A stretch of 64,000 nt of DNA from G965232465 sp965276005 (GTDB taxonomy: Bacteria; Pseudomonadota; Alphaproteobacteria; JAQWUY01). The position numbers were made by a program, and so were the translations under genes. The notes under the pieces are model-generated. The model was not told the DNA's origin. It saw only the letters and a program-made list of their open reading frames with translations, and made no database searches. Positions 18,344 through 26,474 of this stretch are shown here, in pieces (the first letter of the stretch is position 1; each line of letters opens with the position of its first letter). The stretch spans positions 1,364,001 to 1,428,000 of the forward strand of contig OZ254962.1 of NCBI GenBank assembly GCA_965276005.1. The letters run 5' to 3'.

Positions 18344-19438
18344 TTATTTGCCCAACACTTTTTTCAAAGTCTTTGGCAATTCGGATTTAAAGGATTTTGC
18401 CCAAATTTCTGCAATGTTGTCCTTGGTTGCCTTGTCGAAGGATACGATGGAAAATTCTGGGGATTTTTTACCCAATATACCGTATGCTCCCAATCGTGCC
18501 ATAGCAACGCCAATATCATACGGACGGTCGGCAACTGTGCCGTACATGCTGCCGCCCTTTGCCATGTCAAGCAAGTTGTTAGCACCCAGATCATGGGTTA
18601 CGACTTTTACATCCGTACGGTTGTTTGCTCGCAAGGCTTCGATAACCGATTCGGTTGCCCCGTCCCATGCCACATAAATCACATTTATATCGGGATTTTG
18701 CAATAACATAGTGCTGGCAATTGTGCCGGTTTCGTCTTGTTTGGTAAAACCCTTTTCGCTGATAATATCCATGCCATTCATATCCCTAATAGCAGTGCGA
18801 AACGCATTATCACGGTTGTTGGTGATAAAGTAGTTGGCATCGTGATAAATAACGCCCACTTTACCGTTGCCATTTACCGCATCACGGGCAAGTTCCGCCG
18901 CTGCAATGCCCATACCGTACATATCATCGGTTACAATACCGGTGTATTCTCTGTTCGGTTTGTAATTGGCAATGGGATTTGATAACAATACCAATGTAAC
19001 CCCTTTGTCGACGGCGGGTTTATATGCCGCCTCCGCACTGACACCATCAAGAACCAATGTCAAGATAATATCAGGGTTTAGGGCGAGGACATTTTCTACA
19101 TCGCTCGCCTGTTTTGCGGGGTCAAATTGGGCGTCTGTTTCGGCTACCACATCGATGCCCAATTTTGCAAATTCGTCTTTTGCCCCACGGGTTAAGGCTT
19201 GTACCCAGTTTCCTGCCCCATGCCATACCAATGCGGCTTTTAGGTTTTTCGATGTAATGGTATGGTATTCATTGCCAGACAAAGTAATGTTACCCGCCGG
19301 TTGTGAGGCGTACCCTAAGGGACCTGTTGCCGCTTTGGATAAATCCACCCACTCTCTAGGACCTGCAATCGCAGCGACTGTGGACATGGCAACAACGGCT
19401 AATCCCCCGGCAATTTTCTTGGTTATAGATTTTCTCAT
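18344..19438 (-). CDS. Sugar ABC transporter periplasmic substrate-binding protein
   Basis: Periplasmic binding protein of the RbsB-like (PBP type I) group, 364 residues, with a signal peptide (KKIAGGLAVVAMSTVAAIA, cleaved near residue 25). Two alternating alpha/beta lobes are evident (ALVWHGAGNWVQALTRGA; DIILTLVLDG; VGVIYHDANYF; VIYVAWDGATESV). The ATG at 19438 has an AGGAG site; a 25-codon upstream extension lacks signal-peptide character and was rejected. First gene of the leftward operon, driven by a strong promoter in the shared nag regulatory region. Confidence 0.9.
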   Translation of the reverse strand: MRKSITKKIAGGLAVVAMSTVAAIAGPREWVDLSKAATGPLGYASQPAGNITLSGNEYHTITSKNLKAALVWHGAGNWVQALTRGAKDEFAKLGIDVVAETDAQFDPAKQASDVENVLALNPDIILTLVLDGVSAEAAYKPAVDKGVTLVLLSNPIANYKPNREYTGIVTDDMYGMGIAAAELARDAVNGNGKVGVIYHDANYFITNNRDNAFRTAIRDMNGMDIISEKGFTKQDETGTIASTMLLQNPDINVIYVAWDGATESVIEALRANNRTDVKVVTHDLGANNLLDMAKGGSMYGTVADRPYDIGVAMARLGAYGILGKKSPEFSIVSFDKATKDNIAEIWAKSFKSELPKTLKKVLGK

Positions 19439-19520
19439 AAAAATGTTCTCCTGAAATGTATAAAATGTTTTTTGTCGTATCTTATAAGCAATATATTTTA
19501 AAATATTACCCATGTTTTGT

Positions 19521-19550
19521 ATTATATCACCAAAAGAAATAATTTGTCAA
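19521..19550 (-). promoter_or_regulatory. Strong promoter of the sugar ABC operon
   Basis: Minus strand TTGACA (19550-19545), 18-bp spacer, perfect TATAAT (19526-19521), 83 bp upstream of the binding-protein ATG. Confidence 0.7.
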
Positions 19551-19565
19551 GTATTTTGACTAAAT
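19542..19565. promoter_or_regulatory. Candidate ROK-regulator operator
   Basis: An imperfect inverted repeat with arms ATTTGTCAA and TTGACTAAAT covers the -35 element of the leftward promoter and lies in the gap between the ABC operon and the divergent ROK gene. Binding there could repress both directions. The assignment rests only on symmetry and position. Confidence 0.4.
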
Positions 19566-19625
19566 GGTCTGGTCGCAAAAAAAATATCTGTACAAATAGG
19601 TAAAAAATGTTTACTGTGTATATAC

Positions 19626-20903
19626 ATGGACAACAGGAGAATAGATAACATAATCATGGTACAAGGTGTTAATCCACACAATAATAAATTGATAAATCTA
19701 AGGCATATATTACACATCCTTGCCAAAAATGGTGCCTTGTCGCAAACGGATATTACCAAACACACCCACTTAACAAAGCAAGCCGTGTCGATGTTGGTAA
19801 AAAATTTAAAGGCGGCACATTTGATAGAAACTGCTGTTGTAGAAGACACCCGAAACCGCAAGGTAGGAAAGCCTGTAACGCTGTTAAAAATACGAGCAAA
19901 CAGTATGTATTCTATGGGGTTTCATGTGAAAAAGCATACTGTTTATGGGGCGGTGTATGACATTGATAATCAATGTCTGTGTATACATGCCGTCGACCTA
20001 AACACAACAGACACACAAAGTATTATACGCACCTTGTGTACCCTATATGAAAAATTATTACACGATACGCAGATTGCCAAGCGTAAAATTATCGGTATTG
20101 GGGTGGTTCTGCCCCCATATCATCGGTTGTATCCCACCCCTGCAGACCCCACATATCCAAATACTTGGCAATGGCAACATACCATTCAACACGGGGTATA
20201 CGCAAAAACACATATACCTGTTATTATCGAAAACATTGCCACTGCCCTTGCTGTAAAAGAATCGTTTTTCGGGCTGGCAAAAAATGTGCAAAGTTTTATT
20301 TATATATTTATCGAATACAGTGTGTACGCAGGTTTCGTGCATCAAAAAAAGGTACTGTCCGGATTCGAAGGTGTCGGGGGAAAATTTGGACATTTGATTG
20401 TGGAGCCAGACGGTATACAATGTGCCTGTGGCAACAAAGGGTGTCTAAATAAATATGTCTCATTGGAATCGCTGCAAAAGTATATAAAAACCAAACACGG
20501 GCTCAGCGTGTCGGTGGAATACATATTGGAAAACCCCACCGATTATGTACATATTTTAAATGCGTGGATCGGCGATATTAGCGAATATATGCGCATTGCC
20601 ATACATGCGTTGGAAACGCTGTTTAATGCGGAAACTATTATATTAGGCGGCGTGGGGGACGATTGGTTTATACACCAATTTACCCGTATGTTACGCCCCT
20701 TGTTGCCATCGGTGGCACAATTCCATAAACGGCACATTCCACGGGTGATAAATGTACGACAACAGCAAAATAGGGTTGTACATGGGGCATCCGCATTGCC
20801 GTTTTATATGGGATTGCATTTTGATGCCACATACAATAGTATGCAATATCACAGCGATGACAAAAACACACCGGCGGACAGAATACATGCACTATTTGGA
20901 TAA
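19626..20903 (+). CDS. ROK-family transcriptional regulator of the amino-sugar locus
   Basis: NagC/Mlc-like regulator of about 425 residues. An N-terminal winged helix (LRHILHILAKNGALSQTDIT...LTKQAVSMLVKNLK, about residues 20-65) is followed by a ROK domain with the zinc-binding signature CACGNKGCLNKYVS. The usual N-terminal ATP-binding D-x-G-G-T motif is degenerate, so it should sense sugar or sugar phosphate rather than phosphorylate it. ATG at 19656 is an alternative start; an AGGAGA lies between the two. It is divergent from the ABC operon and followed by kinase, nagB and nagA in one rightward operon, so it probably represses both. Confidence 0.85.
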   Translation: MDNRRIDNIIMVQGVNPHNNKLINLRHILHILAKNGALSQTDITKHTHLTKQAVSMLVKNLKAAHLIETAVVEDTRNRKVGKPVTLLKIRANSMYSMGFHVKKHTVYGAVYDIDNQCLCIHAVDLNTTDTQSIIRTLCTLYEKLLHDTQIAKRKIIGIGVVLPPYHRLYPTPADPTYPNTWQWQHTIQHGVYAKTHIPVIIENIATALAVKESFFGLAKNVQSFIYIFIEYSVYAGFVHQKKVLSGFEGVGGKFGHLIVEPDGIQCACGNKGCLNKYVSLESLQKYIKTKHGLSVSVEYILENPTDYVHILNAWIGDISEYMRIAIHALETLFNAETIILGGVGDDWFIHQFTRMLRPLLPSVAQFHKRHIPRVINVRQQQNRVVHGASALPFYMGLHFDATYNSMQYHSDDKNTPADRIHALFG

Positions 20904-20915
20904 ATTGGACACACA

Positions 20916-21788
20916 ATGGATAAAGACATGACACACTATTATTTGGCAATAGACGGTGGCGGGACATCGTGTCGTATGCGGCTTGTCGCCGATACGGGAC
21001 GGGTTTTGGGTGAATCACAATCGGGATCTGCCAATTTGTATTTGGGTAAAGCGGTGGTGTTACCCCACATAAAGCAGTGCCTAGAGAATATTTTACAACA
21101 AAGCGGATTATCGCCGCACATATATCCGCATACTTATGTGGTCGCCGGTATGGCAGGCACAGAATGCCCCACGCCGTATACTTGGTTATATGAGTACTTT
21201 GGCGATTTTGGCGATTTTACATGTGTGTCCGATTGTGAAGTGTCATGTATAGGGGCTTTTAGTGGCGAAGATGGGGCGTTGCTTATTTCTGGGACAGGGT
21301 GTATAGGGTGGGCCATATCGAACCATAAAAACTATCGCATAGGCGGGTGGGGGTTTCGCATATCCGATAAATATAGCGGTGCGTGGATAGGACACCAAGC
21401 CTTACATTATACGCTGGATACTTATGATGGTTTATACAATAGCTCCTTGTGTGATGCTATACTACAACGGTTTGACAATGCCCCAAATACGATTGTAGAA
21501 TGGGCATCGACCGCCACACCTGCCGATTATGGTGCTTTTGCCCCTATGGTGGTAGAATATGCGGATAAAGGCGATACTATTGCCTGTGATATAATGCATC
21601 GATCGGGATGTGGCATAGGACATATGGCGGCACATTTATTACAAACATCAGGCTGTGCAAAATGGGCGTTTGCGGGGGGTATGTCCACCGCCTTAACAGC
21701 GTATTTACCCACAGAAATAAAGGAAAAAATGTGTCCTGTCACAGGGGATGCATTAGACGGAGCGTTATTACTAGCAAAAAGGAGCTGA
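20916..21788 (+). CDS. N-acetylglucosamine/glucosamine kinase, BadF/BadG ATPase type
   Basis: Cytoplasmic sugar kinase of 290 residues of the BadF/BadG/BcrA/BcrD ATPase family, which includes mammalian-type GlcNAc kinase and bacterial glucosamine kinases. The phosphate-1 loop IDGGGTSCR, SDCEVSCIGAF (phosphate-2), LISGTGCIGW and GGWGFRISD are all visible. Phosphorylating GlcNAc to GlcNAc-6-P would feed NagA and NagB encoded directly downstream (3-bp gap to nagB). Whether GlcNAc or glucosamine is preferred cannot be read from sequence; the presence of a deacetylase favours GlcNAc. Confidence 0.82.
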   Translation: MDKDMTHYYLAIDGGGTSCRMRLVADTGRVLGESQSGSANLYLGKAVVLPHIKQCLENILQQSGLSPHIYPHTYVVAGMAGTECPTPYTWLYEYFGDFGDFTCVSDCEVSCIGAFSGEDGALLISGTGCIGWAISNHKNYRIGGWGFRISDKYSGAWIGHQALHYTLDTYDGLYNSSLCDAILQRFDNAPNTIVEWASTATPADYGAFAPMVVEYADKGDTIACDIMHRSGCGIGHMAAHLLQTSGCAKWAFAGGMSTALTAYLPTEIKEKMCPVTGDALDGALLLAKRS

Positions 21789-21791
21789 TAT

Positions 21792-22583
21792 ATGGAAGTG
21801 ATTATTCTACCGACACAACAGCAAGTTGCCGATTATGGAGCACATAAAATCATTGCCCAAATTGCCCACAAACCCAACAGCGTTTTAGGGTTGGCAACAG
21901 GCAGCACCCCCATTGCCATTTATAAAAAACTGATTTCCTTATATGCACAAGGAGTGGTATCGTTTGCCCAAGTCCGCAGTTTTAATTTAGACGAATATGT
22001 GGGCTTAAACGCCGACCACCCGCAAAGTTATCGATACTTTATGAACACCCATTTTTTTAACCATATCGATATGGATATAAACAATACCCACATGCCGAAT
22101 GGTATGGCACCCAATGGGTTCGAAGAAGCCTTGCGATACGACACCCACATTGTAAAAACAGGCGGTATTGACTTACAGATACTAGGGCTGGGCAGCAATG
22201 GACACATTGGCTTTAACGAACCTTCGTCCAGCTTGGTATCCCGTACCCGCTTAAAGTCTTTGACACAGCAAACGATGGACGATAACAGTCGATTTTTTAC
22301 TGCCGATGAAACGCAACCGCATTTGTGTATTACTATGGGTATTGGTACTATTATGGAATCCCGTGAAATTCTTATGATTGCCACCGGCGAAAACAAAGCG
22401 GATGCGGTGGTTCATATGATAGAAGGCCCCCTAACCGCATGGTGTCCCGCCAGCAGCCTGCAAATGCACCGCAATGTTACCATTGTACTCGACGAAGCCG
22501 CCGCCCGTAAACTACGCATGCAAGACTATTACAAAACAGCCTATAAAAATAGCCTTGCCTATCGACAGCAGATAGGACAATAA
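21792..22583 (+). CDS. nagB: Glucosamine-6-phosphate deaminase
   Basis: Converts glucosamine-6-phosphate to fructose-6-phosphate and ammonia. At 263 residues it has the normal NagB length. Motifs: GLATGSTPIAIYKKL (phosphate loop), FNLDEYVGL with the catalytic Asp67, and GLGSNGHIGFNEP with His138, equivalent to the active-site pair of Escherichia coli NagB. An AGGAGC site precedes the ATG, 3 bp after the kinase stop; nagA follows after 1 bp. Confidence 0.95.
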   Translation: MEVIILPTQQQVADYGAHKIIAQIAHKPNSVLGLATGSTPIAIYKKLISLYAQGVVSFAQVRSFNLDEYVGLNADHPQSYRYFMNTHFFNHIDMDINNTHMPNGMAPNGFEEALRYDTHIVKTGGIDLQILGLGSNGHIGFNEPSSSLVSRTRLKSLTQQTMDDNSRFFTADETQPHLCITMGIGTIMESREILMIATGENKADAVVHMIEGPLTAWCPASSLQMHRNVTIVLDEAAARKLRMQDYYKTAYKNSLAYRQQIGQ

Positions 22584-22584
22584 C

Positions 22585-23697
22585 ATGCGTGTATCAGGGT
22601 GTATATTTACAAACAAAGGCTGGGTACTGGGCGATGTGTCGTTTCGAAAAAATATTACAGAAATTACAGGCAACGCCATAGATTTAGATACCTATGACGG
22701 GGATAGCTTTATTATCCCCGGTTTTATCGATTTACATGTACACGGGGGCAATGGTGCCGATGTGATGCAAGGAACAGATGCGGTTATAACAATGGCACAA
22801 TATCACGCAACACAAGGCACGGTGGCTATGACTCCGACCACTATGACCGCCCCTACCGACCACATTGACACCGCCATAACCGGTATAGCACAGGCTGGAC
22901 AATCCCAAACGACAAAAACGGCGGATATTTTGGGCGTGCATTTAGAAGGTCCCTTTATCAGCCCGGAAAAATTGGGGGCACAGCCAAATTATACCCGTGC
23001 GGCTAGTATGGAATTGTTTGACACATGGCATAACATATGCCCCATTCGGGTAATGACCTTAGCACCGGAAATTCCCCACGCCCAAGACCTAGCCCGTCAC
23101 GCCCATAAAACTGCAGGCACCCGTGTACAAATCGGACATACGGTGGCAGATTATAAATGTTGCACCTCCGCTTTACAAAGTGGAGACTTTTTTGGGGCAA
23201 CCCATTTATACAATGCTATGAGTGGACTATCACACCGTAACACAGGGGCGGTTGCAGGCGTCTTATCACACAGCGATTATGCGGAAATTATCATCGACAC
23301 CCACCATGTGGACAAAGGGGCGGTACTGACCGCTTGCCGGGCTATACCGTTCGTGTATTCTGTAACCGACGCCACTGCAGCAACAGGGCAACCAGATGGC
23401 GATTATGTACTAGGCGGACACAAAGTGACCAAGCACAACGGCACCGTCCGTTTGTCCGGCGATAAAACCACCTTAGCAGGCAGCTGCCTAACCATGATAC
23501 AAGCGTTTAAAAACTGGATATACTGGGGGGCAAGTGTGGACGATGCCATTCGCAGAACCGCAACTTATCCCGCCCAATACTTAAACATCCGCCATAATTA
23601 TGGCACAATAGATGTGGGGCTAAAAGCATCGTTGCTTATTGTGAATAAAAACTATGACATACAACACATATACATAAACGGGCAGGCAATCCTATAA
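22585..23697 (+). CDS. nagA: N-acetylglucosamine-6-phosphate deacetylase
   Basis: Amidohydrolase-superfamily enzyme of 370 residues that removes acetate from GlcNAc-6-P. Visible motifs: PGFIDLHVHGGNGADVM, HLEGPF (metal-binding Glu), GHTVADY, ATHLYNAMSGLSHRNTG (substrate loop), and VTDATAATG with the catalytic Asp. Last gene of the ROK-kinase-nagB-nagA operon; 46 bp separate it from the convergent hydrolase gene. No obvious terminator lies in between. Confidence 0.95.
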   Translation: MRVSGCIFTNKGWVLGDVSFRKNITEITGNAIDLDTYDGDSFIIPGFIDLHVHGGNGADVMQGTDAVITMAQYHATQGTVAMTPTTMTAPTDHIDTAITGIAQAGQSQTTKTADILGVHLEGPFISPEKLGAQPNYTRAASMELFDTWHNICPIRVMTLAPEIPHAQDLARHAHKTAGTRVQIGHTVADYKCCTSALQSGDFFGATHLYNAMSGLSHRNTGAVAGVLSHSDYAEIIIDTHHVDKGAVLTACRAIPFVYSVTDATAATGQPDGDYVLGGHKVTKHNGTVRLSGDKTTLAGSCLTMIQAFKNWIYWGASVDDAIRRTATYPAQYLNIRHNYGTIDVGLKASLLIVNKNYDIQHIYINGQAIL

Positions 23698-23743
23698 TAC
23701 GCATACGAGGGGAATAACGATAAAATGCAGGGGCTACCCACTC

Positions 23744-24400
23744 CTATATAGGCAAATTGTCGACACCGTCCCATTCGCTTATGTAGCCGTTTATGGCGGT
23801 GATAAGGGTGTCTTCTTTGTCTTTGAAAAAGTGGTCTGCACCGGGGTATTTTTGATATTTTACTTGGGTGCCCCGGTGTTTTTCTAATCTTTCCATCATC
23901 TCGTCTACTTCTTCGTGGGGGACGACGGTGTCTTTGTTGCCTTGTAGGACAATACCGCTGGTCGGGCAGGGGGCAAGGAAAGAAAAATCGAACATATTTA
24001 CCGGTGGGGCAACGCATACGAATCTTTCGATTTCTGGCCGTCGCATTAACAATTGCATGGCAACCCACGCCCCAAACGAAAACCCGGCAATCCATACATT
24101 TTTTGTCGATTCATTGTGTAATTGTAACCAATCCAGAGCATATGCCGCATCGGTCAATTCCCCTTCCCCTTCGGCGTATTTTCCCTGTGATTTGCCGACC
24201 CCCCGAAAGTTAAACCGCAAAGCGGCAAACCCATTGGCAACAAATGTTTTAAACATAGTATATACAACTTTGTTATTCATCGTACCCCCGTGCAGGGGGT
24301 GGGGGTGTAACAATAGTACAATCGGGGCATTGGGGTTGTTCGATGCGGTGTATCGCCCTTCGATTCTGCCCTCTGGACCGCTAAAAATGACTTCTGGCAT
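23744..24400 (-). CDS. Alpha/beta hydrolase, conserved alphaproteobacterial type
   Basis: Cytoplasmic alpha/beta hydrolase of 218 residues. The N-terminus has the LLLHPHPLHGGTMNNKVV oxyanion segment and RFNFRGVGKSQG; nucleophile Ser in GFSFGAWVA, Asp in GNKDTVV and His in GADHFF complete the triad. Proteins of this type often sit next to cysteine desulfurase or cysE genes in alphaproteobacteria, and cysE is divergent here; the biochemical role is not known to me. The start is supported by the family-typical PEVIFSGPEGRIEGRY opening. Confidence 0.82.
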   Translation of the reverse strand: MPEVIFSGPEGRIEGRYTASNNPNAPIVLLLHPHPLHGGTMNNKVVYTMFKTFVANGFAALRFNFRGVGKSQGKYAEGEGELTDAAYALDWLQLHNESTKNVWIAGFSFGAWVAMQLLMRRPEIERFVCVAPPVNMFDFSFLAPCPTSGIVLQGNKDTVVPHEEVDEMMERLEKHRGTQVKYQKYPGADHFFKDKEDTLITAINGYISEWDGVDNLPI

Positions 24401-24460
24401 GTGTTTTACCTCATTTGTGTGGTTATAACAGTTGTATTTTTATAAACATTTCGTTATTAT

Positions 24461-24489
24461 TGTGTAACAGTGTAACAAAATATTACACA
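24461..24489. promoter_or_regulatory. Inverted repeat between hydrolase and cysE
   Basis: TGTGTAA (24461-24467) and TTACACA (24483-24489) are perfect complements in the 184-bp divergent region, with another GTGTAAC between them. A regulator site is possible; no clear consensus promoter is seen here. Confidence 0.3.
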
Positions 24490-24584
24490 TAGGTTATACA
24501 GTATAGCAGGTAAAAATACAATGTATTATATACAGTGGTGATGTGTGTGTACAACAACAGGGAAATCAAGGGAAAATTGTAACT

Positions 24585-25361
24585 ATGAGCATTCGTCAAG
24601 AAATACACTCGATTATGCAGCGGGATCCGGCGGCAAAAAGTTGGCTGGAAGTTATTTTGTGTTATCCGTCTTTTCATGCGTTGTTGTGGTATCGCTTAAA
24701 TCATTGGTTGTGGACACGGGTGCGATTTCGCATTATTGCCCGTATGTTATCACAAATTGCCCAGTTCTTTACGGGTATCGAAATCCATCCGGGGGCACTT
24801 ATTGGTAAAAATTTATTTATCGATCACGGTACCGGCGTGGTGATTGGCGAAACGACAGTTATCGGAGATAATGTTACCTTGTACCAAAGTGTAACTTTGG
24901 GCGGTGTCCGTCCTTCGGAACAGGCGGGGAATGTGGCAAATCCCAAACGCCATCCCACTTTGTGTGATGGGGTTGTTGTCGGTGCGGGGGCAAAGATTTT
25001 GGGCAATATTACCATTGGCGAAAACGCTCGAGTGGGTGCTAATGCGGTGGTGTTGGGCGATGTTATACCGCATGCGACTGTGGTCGGTGTGCCGGCGGTG
25101 GTTGTACGGGTCAACGATACGGCTGTAGATGACTTTATGCCTTATGGGTGCGATGACGATGTGGATTGTGAACAGTGTGTCGAAAGCCTGATTGAAATCC
25201 GTAAAGAGATGGAAAAATACCGCAACCGTATTAGACAATTGGAAAAAAGCCTGTTGGCAAAAAAAGCGTCGAGTAAAAAAACAACAGCGAAAAAAACAAC
25301 CGCAAAAAAAGCGTCTGCCAAAAAGACAGATGAAATACAGTCGCATGATTTACCTAGATAA
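24585..25361 (+). CDS. cysE: Serine O-acetyltransferase with lysine-rich C-terminal tail
   Basis: Makes O-acetylserine from serine and acetyl-CoA, the first step of cysteine synthesis. A short N-terminal helical part precedes left-handed beta-helix hexapeptide repeats, including GIEIHPGALIG, LFIDHGTGVVIGETTVIGD and LYQSVTLGGVRP. After about residue 230 a tail rich in Lys, Ala, Thr and Ser (KKASSKKTTAKKTTAKKA) follows a short coiled-coil segment; it is not part of the catalytic fold and resembles histone-H1-like tails. ATG at 24585 gives 258 residues; a GTG 14 codons upstream lacks family similarity. The 3' end overlaps the cysteine desulfurase start. Confidence 0.92.
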   Translation: MSIRQEIHSIMQRDPAAKSWLEVILCYPSFHALLWYRLNHWLWTRVRFRIIARMLSQIAQFFTGIEIHPGALIGKNLFIDHGTGVVIGETTVIGDNVTLYQSVTLGGVRPSEQAGNVANPKRHPTLCDGVVVGAGAKILGNITIGENARVGANAVVLGDVIPHATVVGVPAVVVRVNDTAVDDFMPYGCDDDVDCEQCVESLIEIRKEMEKYRNRIRQLEKSLLAKKASSKKTTAKKTTAKKASAKKTDEIQSHDLPR

Positions 25362-26454
25362 CAATTCGACGATGGAAATTTATCCGCAGGTTATATCAGC
25401 GGTAAACGAGGCGTTTACCACCATTGCCAATACGGGTTCCCCTCACACCAGAGGACGCAACGCCCGCAAAAAACTGGAAACCGCACGGCAACAAGTGGCA
25501 CAGTTGATCCATGCTACTCCAAAACAGGTTTTATTTGTGTCTGGGGCAACAGAGGCAAATAACATGGCATTGATGGGCGGTACAGAAAAAATAGCGTTGG
25601 TATCGGCTATCGAACATTCTTGTGTCAAACAAGCCAATATGCAGGTGGTGTGGATACCTGTCGACAAAAACGGTGTTGTCGATACGGTGTGGCTGGACAA
25701 TCGCCTAAAATCTGAACCCGCAGGCACGGTGGTGGTTAGCGTTATGACCGCCAGCCACGAAGTCGGCACCTTGCAACCTATCGACACGGTTGCCCGTATT
25801 TGTGCCAAACACTTACAAAGACTGCATGTGGATGCGGTACAAGGGGCGGGTAAAATCCCCCTTGATTTTCAAACTATGGGGGTACAATCGATGGCTATTG
25901 CTCCGCATAAATTTGGTGGTATTCAAGGTATTGGGGCGTTGATATACGACCCGGCACTAAACTTGCGACCGCTGCTGTTTGGCGGTGGGCAAGAAAACGG
26001 CGTGCGACCGGGAACTGTCAATTTGCCCGCAGCGGTGGGATTCGGCGTGGCGGCACATATATGTGTGGAAACAATGGCACAAAAAACCGCCCATATAACC
26101 GCCTTGCAACAGCACATGGAAAACCGCATTGTCTGCGAAATACCCGATGCGGTGATTATCGCTAGCGGCGTCCCTAGACTGCCGGGAACAAGCCGCATTG
26201 TCATTCCCGGGCTAGCAGCAGAAAAACAGGTGATGATGCTCGATTTACAAGGGATTTGCGTCTCCAGTGGGGCGGCGTGTTCTACCGCTGTGTTAAGGGA
26301 ATCAGAAGCCCTGAAAAACATGGGCTATCCCCCGTCTTATGCCCAATGCTCGATCCGGGTGGGGCTGTGCTGGCATACGCAACAAGCGGATATAGATAGG
26401 TTTTTACGCACATATATCGACATGGTCAACATGTCCACAAGGGATGATATATAG
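25345..26454 (+). CDS. Cysteine desulfurase (NifS/IscS class), first copy
   Basis: PLP enzyme that takes sulfur from cysteine for Fe-S clusters and thiolation. Starts at MIYLDNNST; an in-frame ATG five codons upstream (25330) is equally possible, and a longer extension inside cysE is rejected. PLP lysine in APHKFGGIQGIG (Lys189 from this start), ATEANNMAL cofactor motif, IEHSCVKQ, and the persulfide cysteine in VSSGAACSTA (Cys312). About 369 residues. It overlaps cysE by 17 bp, coupling cysteine synthesis and desulfuration, and is followed 20 bp later by a second desulfurase. Confidence 0.88.
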   Translation: MIYLDNNSTMEIYPQVISAVNEAFTTIANTGSPHTRGRNARKKLETARQQVAQLIHATPKQVLFVSGATEANNMALMGGTEKIALVSAIEHSCVKQANMQVVWIPVDKNGVVDTVWLDNRLKSEPAGTVVVSVMTASHEVGTLQPIDTVARICAKHLQRLHVDAVQGAGKIPLDFQTMGVQSMAIAPHKFGGIQGIGALIYDPALNLRPLLFGGGQENGVRPGTVNLPAAVGFGVAAHICVETMAQKTAHITALQQHMENRIVCEIPDAVIIASGVPRLPGTSRIVIPGLAAEKQVMMLDLQGICVSSGAACSTAVLRESEALKNMGYPPSYAQCSIRVGLCWHTQQADIDRFLRTYIDMVNMSTRDDI

Positions 26455-26474
26455 TAAAGATAATGGAAATCGAT

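Noticed and set aside
19626..20903. Reading the ROK protein as a sugar kinase
   Set aside because: It has an N-terminal winged helix and a degenerate ATP-binding motif; a separate BadF-type kinase follows in the operon.
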